In this document: positions 59,085 to 64,000 of the stretch, piece by piece
How the letters are laid out: each line of letters starts with the position of its first letter
Numbering within the stretch: the first letter of the stretch is position 1
NCBI GenBank assembly: GCA_028715605.1
Contig: JAQURM010000001.1
Location: 488,001-552,000, forward strand
Origin: Desulfovibrionales bacterium
Lineage (GTDB): Bacteria; Desulfobacterota; QYQD01
Direction of reading: 5' to 3'
DNA: 64,000 bases
Notes under the pieces: generated by a model
The model's input: the letters and a program-made list of their open reading frames with translations, nothing else
The model's database searches: none
Told to the model about the DNA's origin: nothing
Position numbers and translations under genes: made by a program

Positions 59085-59486
59085 ATGGATGAGTTCAGTG
59101 TCATAGTGGCCACGCACGGGCATTTAGGTGAGGAAATGATCCGCGTGGCTACTCATATTATGGGCCATAAGCTGCCCGTGATGGCGGCATTTTCCGTCCC
59201 ATTTTCAGCAGATAATAGTTCCGGGCTTAAGGCGGCCCTGAGAAACCAAATAGCCAGGCTTGACTGTGGAGGAGGGGTGCTCATCCTGACCGACATACTG
59301 GGGGGGACCCCTACCAATCTGGCGCGTTCCCTCCTGGATGAAGGCAGGATAGGCATCGTAACCGGTGTCAACCTCCCCATGCTGCTAAAGCTGCCTAAAA
59401 TTAAAGACCTGACCTTAGAAGATGCGGTGGCAATTCTGGCCGGCCTGGCGCGGAAGACGATCCAGCCGATCAGCAGGAGCTCATGA
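59085..59486 (+). CDS. PTS mannose-type EIIA domain protein
   Basis: A 133-residue stand-alone EIIA. VIVATHGHLGEEM carries the phospho-His, and LTDILGGTPTNLA is the conserved second block. No EIIB, EIIC or EIID genes are adjacent, so it may work in regulation (as in incomplete PTS of deltaproteobacteria) rather than sugar uptake. The ATG follows no strong ribosome site (GATTAAAATCGAT). Confidence 0.88.
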   Translation: MDEFSVIVATHGHLGEEMIRVATHIMGHKLPVMAAFSVPFSADNSSGLKAALRNQIARLDCGGGVLILTDILGGTPTNLARSLLDEGRIGIVTGVNLPMLLKLPKIKDLTLEDAVAILAGLARKTIQPISRSS

Positions 59487-59538
59487 AGATGCGGCCATAC
59501 AGGCTAGCCGAGATTCTTATGCGCAGGACGCTCTAACA

Positions 59539-60065
59539 ATGATCTTGACTTACATCATCATATTCAGTTTTGCGGGCAGTATAGGCGCCATCGCCGGGGC
59601 GTCCATTCTCATGTTGCTCGGGGATAAGGTTAAGAAGGTAATTCTTTATATTTTAAGTTATGCCATAGGTACCTTATTGGGTGCCGCCTTTCTGGGTATG
59701 CTGCCCAAGGCCATGAATATGCTCAGCCCGGTCCTTGCCTTGAGATATGTCCTAATAGGTCTCTTATTTTTTTCCTCCTCGAAAAAATAGTTATCTGGCG
59801 GCATTGTCATGATCCAGAGTGCGATGTCCACAGTGCGGCTGGTTACTTAATCCTGATCGGAGACGCCTTTCACAACTTCATGGACGGCATCGTCATTGCC
59901 ACCGCTTTTATGATTTCCATACCTCTTGGAATTGGGACATCCCTGGCCGTAATAGCCCATGAAATTCCTCGGGAGGTAGGGGATGTTGCTATACTCCTGG
60001 ACTCCGGGATTGCCAATACTGGGTCTTTGCCAAAAACAGATTCCACTTCTCTGATTATCTCCTAA
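59539..60065 (+). pseudogene. ZIP-family metal transporter, frameshifted and truncated
   Basis: The first part (from ATG 59539) encodes LTYIIIFSFAGSIGAIAGAS and further helices typical of ZIP, then hits a stop at 59788 after a T7 run (about 59764-59770). In the -1 frame the reading continues: LEKIVIWRH, GDAFHNFMDGIVIATAF and IAHEIPREVGD, the core HNFxDG and HEIPxE metal motifs. It then ends early in DSGIANTGSLPK where ZIP proteins normally go on for ~80 residues. Two lesions point to decay. Confidence 0.7.
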
Positions 60066-60172
60066 ATGGAAGGTTTTCCGGAAAGCTCTCTTAAGACGGG
60101 CAGGTTAGTGTCGAACTTTTTATTTCCGAGCCTTAGCAGCAGAAAAAGCAAAAACGTGTGTATGTTTTTAAC

Positions 60173-60201
60173 TTGACACACGACCGGGGCTCTCCTATAT
60201 T
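60173..60201 (+). promoter_or_regulatory. Sigma-70 promoter of carB
   Basis: TTGACA (consensus), 17-base spacer, TATATT, ~68 bases before the carB ATG. Strong match with ideal spacing. Confidence 0.78.
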
Positions 60202-60268
60202 CCCGGCAGTCGGAAGCAACGCCTAATCCGTTGTTTCTTGCATACGCGATGGATTTAAAGGAGATACC

Positions 60269-63200
60269 ATGCCAAGACGTGAGGACATCAAAAAGGTAAT
60301 GATCATCGGTTCCGGGCCTATTGTCATCGGTCAGGCCTGTGAATTTGATTATTCCGGTACCCAGGCCTGCAAGGCGCTGCGCAAATTTGGTTATGAGATA
60401 GTACTGGTTAATTCCAACCCGGCTACCATCATGACCGACCCGGGCACGGCCGACTTCACCTATATTGAGCCGCTTAATCTCCAGAGTCTGGTGGAAATCA
60501 TTGAGAAAGAACGGCCTGACGTCCTGCTGCCCAATCTGGGCGGCCAGACTGGTCTAAACCTCTGCTCTGAACTGGCGCATGCGGGCGTACTTGAGAAATA
60601 CGGTGTAAAAGTAATCGGTGTAGAGGTAGAGGCCATCAAACGCGGCGAAGACCGGATTGCCTTCAAGGAAACCATGGACAGGCTGGGTATCGAAATGCCA
60701 AGAAGCGCACCTGCTTTCACCGTGAAGGAGGCTGAGGTCATAGCTAATGAGCTCGGCTACCCGGTGGTCATCCGTCCTGCTTACACCTTAGGGGGTACGG
60801 GAGGCGGCCTGGTCTATAATGTAGAAGAACTACGCGTTATAGTCAGCCGCGGTATATCAGCCAGTCTTGTGAGGCAGGTATTGGTAGAAGAGTCCGTCTT
60901 GGGATGGGAGGAACTGGAGCTTGAGGTAGTCCGCGATGCCAAGAACCAGATGATCACCGTCTGTTTTATCGAAAACGTGGATGCCATGGGCGTCCACACC
61001 GGAGACTCATTCTGTGTCGCCCCCATGCTCACCATCGATCCTGCCCTGCAGAAGCGCCTGCAGAAATATTCCTATGACATTGTCGAGGCCATCCGGGTTA
61101 TCGGAGGGACCAATATCCAGTTTGCCCATGATCCCAAGACCGGCCGGGTGGTGGTAATCGAGATTAACCCCAGGACTTCCCGGTCTTCTGCCCTGGCCTC
61201 CAAGGCCACCGGCTTCCCCATTGCCCTCATCTCTTCCATGCTGGCCGCCGGTATCAGCCTGGATGAAATCCCTTACTGGCGGGAGGGGACGCTTGATAAA
61301 TATACCCCATCCGGCGACTACGTGGTTGTGAAATTCGCACGGTGGGCCTTCGAAAAGTTTGAGGGCGTCGAAGATAAACTCGGCACCCAGATGCGGGCCG
61401 TGGGCGAAGTCATGAGCATCGGAAAGAATTACAAAGAAGCATTACAGAAGGCCATCCGTTCCCTGGAAACCAGCCGCTATGGACTTGGTTTTGCTAAGGA
61501 CTTTCATAAACGTTCTCTGCCGGAACTCATGGAGACCCTGGCCGAGCCGTCCAGTGAGCGCCAGTTTATCATGTACGAGGCGCTGCGGAAGGGCGCTACA
61601 GTAGAGGATCTCTATGCCAAGACCTATATAAAACCCTGGTTTATCCGGCAGATGAAAGAACTGGTAGAGATGGAAGGGCAAATCCTGCGCTATAAGGGAA
61701 AGGACCTGCCGGAGGAACTTTTGCGACAGGCAAAAAAGGATGGATTTTCCGATCGCTACCTGTCGCAGATTCTCGGTATTCCAGAGGCAGAGATCAGGCG
61801 GCAGCGTACCCAAGCCGGGATAGTTGAGGCCTGGGACTCCCTACCCGTGAGTGGTGTGGAAAATGCGGCTTACTATTTTTCCACCTATAATGCCCCCGAT
61901 AAGGTCGTGACCAGCAAAAGGCGTAAGATAATGGTCCTGGGCGGGGGACCCAACCGGATCGGCCAGGGGATTGAATTTGATTACTGCTGCGTTCATGCCG
62001 CTTTTGCCCTGCGTGACGAAGGCTATGAGTCTATCATGGTCAACTGTAATCCCGAGACCGTCTCTACGGACTACGACACCTCAGATAGGCTTTACTTTGA
62101 GCCGCTCACGGTAGAGGATGTCCTGAGTATCTATGAGAAGGAGAAACCGGAAGGGGTAATCGTACAGTTCGGCGGCCAGACTCCGCTTAACATTGCCAAT
62201 GAGCTGGCCCAGGCAGGCGTTAGAATCATCGGAACCTCGCCGGAGGCCATTGATCTGGCTGAGGACCGGGACCGCTTCCGCCAGATGATGACCAAAATAG
62301 GCATACCGGAGCCTGAATCCGGCATGGCCAGCAACCCGGAAGAGGCCTTGGCCGTGGCCAAACAGATCGGCTATCCGCTGATGGTGCGGCCATCCTATGT
62401 CCTGGGCGGACGCGCCATGCAGGTGATCCACGACGAGGAGATGCTCACCCATTATGTTTCCGCGGCCGTAGATATTTCACCAGAGCGGCCCATTTTGATT
62501 GATAAGTTTCTGGAAAATGCTATCGAGGTCGAGGCAGACGCCATCGCTGATGGCTCAAACGCCTTTGTCCCCGCGGTTATGGAACACATCGAGCTGGCTG
62601 GTATTCACTCCGGCGACTCCGCCTGCGTGATTCCACCTATCAGCATACCAGCCAAACACCTCGACACCATCTACGAATATACAAGAAGAATAGCCCTGGA
62701 GCTTCGGGTGGTCGGTCTGATGAATATCCAGTACGCCATAGCCAATGATACCGTTTACGTTCTGGAGGCGAACCCGCGGGCCTCCCGGACCGTTCCTCTG
62801 GTCTCAAAGGTATGCAACATTTCCATGGTGCGCCTGGCCACCCAGATACTTCTGGGTAAAAAACTTTCCGATTTGAATCTCAAGCGGCAGTCGATTCCGC
62901 ATTACGGCGTCAAGGAAGCAGTCTTTCCGTTTAACATGTTCCCTGAGGTTGACCCGCTACTTGGTCCGGAAATGCGGTCCACCGGAGAGGTATTGGGACT
63001 GGCGGACTCTTTTGGGCTCGCCTTTTACAAGGCCCAGGAGGCCGCCCAGCAGTTGCTGCCTTCCGAGGGAACCGTCTTGATTACCGTCTCTGAAAACGAT
63101 CGGCCGGCAGTGCTGGAGGTGGCCCGCCAGTTTAGCAAGCTTGGGTTCAGGATCAGAGCTACCGCCGGAACCCAGTCCTTTTTAGCCGCGAAGGGAATCC

Positions 63201-63469
63201 AATCCGAGCCTATCAATAAGATGCATGAAGGACGTCCCAACATCGTTGATACTATTAAGAACGAAGAGATCCAGCTAGTGATCAACACCCCTAGCGGCAA
63301 GCTGAGCAAACACGACGACTCCTATATTCGTAAGGCCGCCATAAAGTACAAGGTGCCCTACATTACTACTCTGGCCGCAGCTCTGGCCGCAGCCAGAGGG
63401 ATTGCCAAGCGCCGGAAGGGTCACGGCCAGGTGCGGTCTCTGCAGAGCTACCATGCAGAAATTTCATAG
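60269..63469 (+). CDS. carB: Carbamoyl-phosphate synthase large subunit
   Basis: A 1066-residue enzyme, standard length. Two ATP-grasp halves, one per phosphorylation step: GSGPIVIGQACEFDYSGTQA with PAYTLGGTGGG in the first, GGGPNRIGQGIEFDYCCVHA with PSYVLGGRAMQ in the second. The C-terminal MGS-like domain (from ~935) receives allosteric signals. It makes carbamoyl phosphate for pyrimidines and arginine with CarA, not present here. The ATG follows AAGGAGATACC. Confidence 0.98.
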   Translation: MPRREDIKKVMIIGSGPIVIGQACEFDYSGTQACKALRKFGYEIVLVNSNPATIMTDPGTADFTYIEPLNLQSLVEIIEKERPDVLLPNLGGQTGLNLCSELAHAGVLEKYGVKVIGVEVEAIKRGEDRIAFKETMDRLGIEMPRSAPAFTVKEAEVIANELGYPVVIRPAYTLGGTGGGLVYNVEELRVIVSRGISASLVRQVLVEESVLGWEELELEVVRDAKNQMITVCFIENVDAMGVHTGDSFCVAPMLTIDPALQKRLQKYSYDIVEAIRVIGGTNIQFAHDPKTGRVVVIEINPRTSRSSALASKATGFPIALISSMLAAGISLDEIPYWREGTLDKYTPSGDYVVVKFARWAFEKFEGVEDKLGTQMRAVGEVMSIGKNYKEALQKAIRSLETSRYGLGFAKDFHKRSLPELMETLAEPSSERQFIMYEALRKGATVEDLYAKTYIKPWFIRQMKELVEMEGQILRYKGKDLPEELLRQAKKDGFSDRYLSQILGIPEAEIRRQRTQAGIVEAWDSLPVSGVENAAYYFSTYNAPDKVVTSKRRKIMVLGGGPNRIGQGIEFDYCCVHAAFALRDEGYESIMVNCNPETVSTDYDTSDRLYFEPLTVEDVLSIYEKEKPEGVIVQFGGQTPLNIANELAQAGVRIIGTSPEAIDLAEDRDRFRQMMTKIGIPEPESGMASNPEEALAVAKQIGYPLMVRPSYVLGGRAMQVIHDEEMLTHYVSAAVDISPERPILIDKFLENAIEVEADAIADGSNAFVPAVMEHIELAGIHSGDSACVIPPISIPAKHLDTIYEYTRRIALELRVVGLMNIQYAIANDTVYVLEANPRASRTVPLVSKVCNISMVRLATQILLGKKLSDLNLKRQSIPHYGVKEAVFPFNMFPEVDPLLGPEMRSTGEVLGLADSFGLAFYKAQEAAQQLLPSEGTVLITVSENDRPAVLEVARQFSKLGFRIRATAGTQSFLAAKGIQSEPINKMHEGRPNIVDTIKNEEIQLVINTPSGKLSKHDDSYIRKAAIKYKVPYITTLAAALAAARGIAKRRKGHGQVRSLQSYHAEIS

Positions 63470-63593
63470 ACGTGTCACATGACGACTCAAAAAATCCGGG
63501 CGGCCTCTCCGGGAAAAGGCTTTCCGTGTAACGTGGGGCCAAACTGTCTTTTCCTCTTGGCTGGTGTCTGTCCGGAAATTCTTCTCCCCCTGG

Positions 63594-64000
63594 CTATTTC
63601 TTTTCCCGCAGCACCCGTTTATCCCCCACCCGAATAGTGACCTTCGCGGCATCGAAGTATTCCAGGAGAGGGATCATGTACTTGCGTGAAAGGTTGGTCA
63701 CCTCTTTGAACTGGGCCGGGGTTATCTCCTGGTGTTTTCTGAGAAAATCTACGATGCGGTCTCTAAGGTCAGTTAAGGGCTTGTCATGGAAGCAGAGGTC
63801 TTCCTTTACCTTTATCAATATATTTTCCCGGATGAGGAGGTCGATAAATTTCCCGGCTTGGGCGCCGTCTTTCCCCAGAAGCTCTGATACTGCGCTACGC
63901 GAGGGCGGCTCCCATCCCGCCTCAAGGTATATCTTTTCTATCTTATCCTTCAGGCCCTTTTCATCCACCTGCAAATCCACTTTATGACCGGGCAGGCGCA
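63594..64000 (-). CDS. selB: Selenocysteine-specific elongation factor SelB, C-terminal part
   Basis: The frame runs off the right window edge. The visible ~135 residues, from RLPGHKVDL on, match the C-terminal winged-helix region: GWEPPSRSAVSELLG, LIRENILIKVKEDLCFH, and DFLRKHQEITPAQFKEVTNLSRKYMIPLLEYFD. This domain binds the SECIS hairpin of selenoprotein mRNAs. It ends VGDKRVLREKK. SelB fits with the selenium-type cluster at 16-18 kb. Confidence 0.88.
   Translation of the reverse strand, partial: RLPGHKVDLQVDEKGLKDKIEKIYLEAGWEPPSRSAVSELLGKDGAQAGKFIDLLIRENILIKVKEDLCFHDKPLTDLRDRIVDFLRKHQEITPAQFKEVTNLSRKYMIPLLEYFDAAKVTIRVGDKRVLREKK

Noticed and set aside
59764-59790. Programmed -1 frameshift in the ZIP gene
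   Set aside because: The run does not fit the X-XXY-YYZ slippery heptamer in frame, and the C-terminus is also missing, so decay or sequence error is simpler.

Overview
The window looks like a chromosomal segment of an anaerobic, Gram-negative deltaproteobacterium (Desulfobacterota-like). The evidence is LPS genes for 8-amino-Kdo, FadL-type and other outer-membrane barrels, sigma-54 regulation, a NifX/MinD-ferredoxin cluster like the orange-protein complexes of sulfate reducers, a selenium cluster plus SelB, and many two-component and cyclic-di-GMP proteins. The organism assignment is inference from gene content. About 60 genes can be supported, with one tRNA (Pro, UGG). No rRNA, CRISPR array, prophage or transposase gene was seen. 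Intergenic space is full of short non-coding repeats of several families, one of which has been captured in frame inside a protein gene.

Layout. 1-4.8 kb: metallophosphoesterase (cut by the window edge), AMMECR1 protein, BON lipoprotein, purB, pyrE, FmdB-like protein. 4.8-11.3 kb: a signalling block with a CheY-like regulator, a membrane histidine kinase, two further response regulators (one HD-GYP), a four-helix-bundle gene between inverted repeats, and an HDOD protein. 11.5-16 kb: tRNA-Pro, phosphoesterase, MBL hydrolase, thioredoxin-reductase-like flavoprotein, YacG (a small gene), stress protein and a cysteine-cluster protein. 16-18.1 kb: selenium-type cluster (DUF3343, cysteine desulfurase, YedF). 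18.1-19.3 kb: gene-free DNA with a consensus sigma-54 promoter and nested inverted repeats.

19.3-25.9 kb is the most interesting part. A PilZ/sigma-54 activator precedes a consensus-spaced sigma-54 promoter and six secreted or envelope proteins: two amyloid-like proteins with three NQ-G-NNQ repeats each, a C39 peptidase, two small exported proteins with double-glycine-like motifs, and an outer-membrane barrel. I read this as a divergent Fap-type functional amyloid system that may be gated by cyclic-di-GMP.

26-37.8 kb: rlmN, a HI0933-family flavoprotein with a repeat inside it, a thymidylate-synthase-family gene, a half-size TauE protein, dGTPase, NlpC/P60, the kdnB-kdnA-kdsB pathway for CMP-8-amino-Kdo, a cysteine-rich protein and a B12 radical-SAM protein. 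38.2-48.1 kb: hybrid kinase, LpxL-like acyltransferase, enolase-superfamily enzyme, FadL porin, an M23 peptidase-bactofilin pair, a stress protein and pgeF. 48.1-49.9 kb: pyrK-pyrD. 49.9-58 kb: DUF134 regulator behind a promoter with a palindromic operator, then NifX, MinD-ferredoxin, CDF-NifX fusion, CGGC and MBL genes, with a further NifX gene downstream. 58-64 kb: HisC-like aminotransferase, PTS IIA protein, a broken ZIP transporter, carB and the 3' end of selB.
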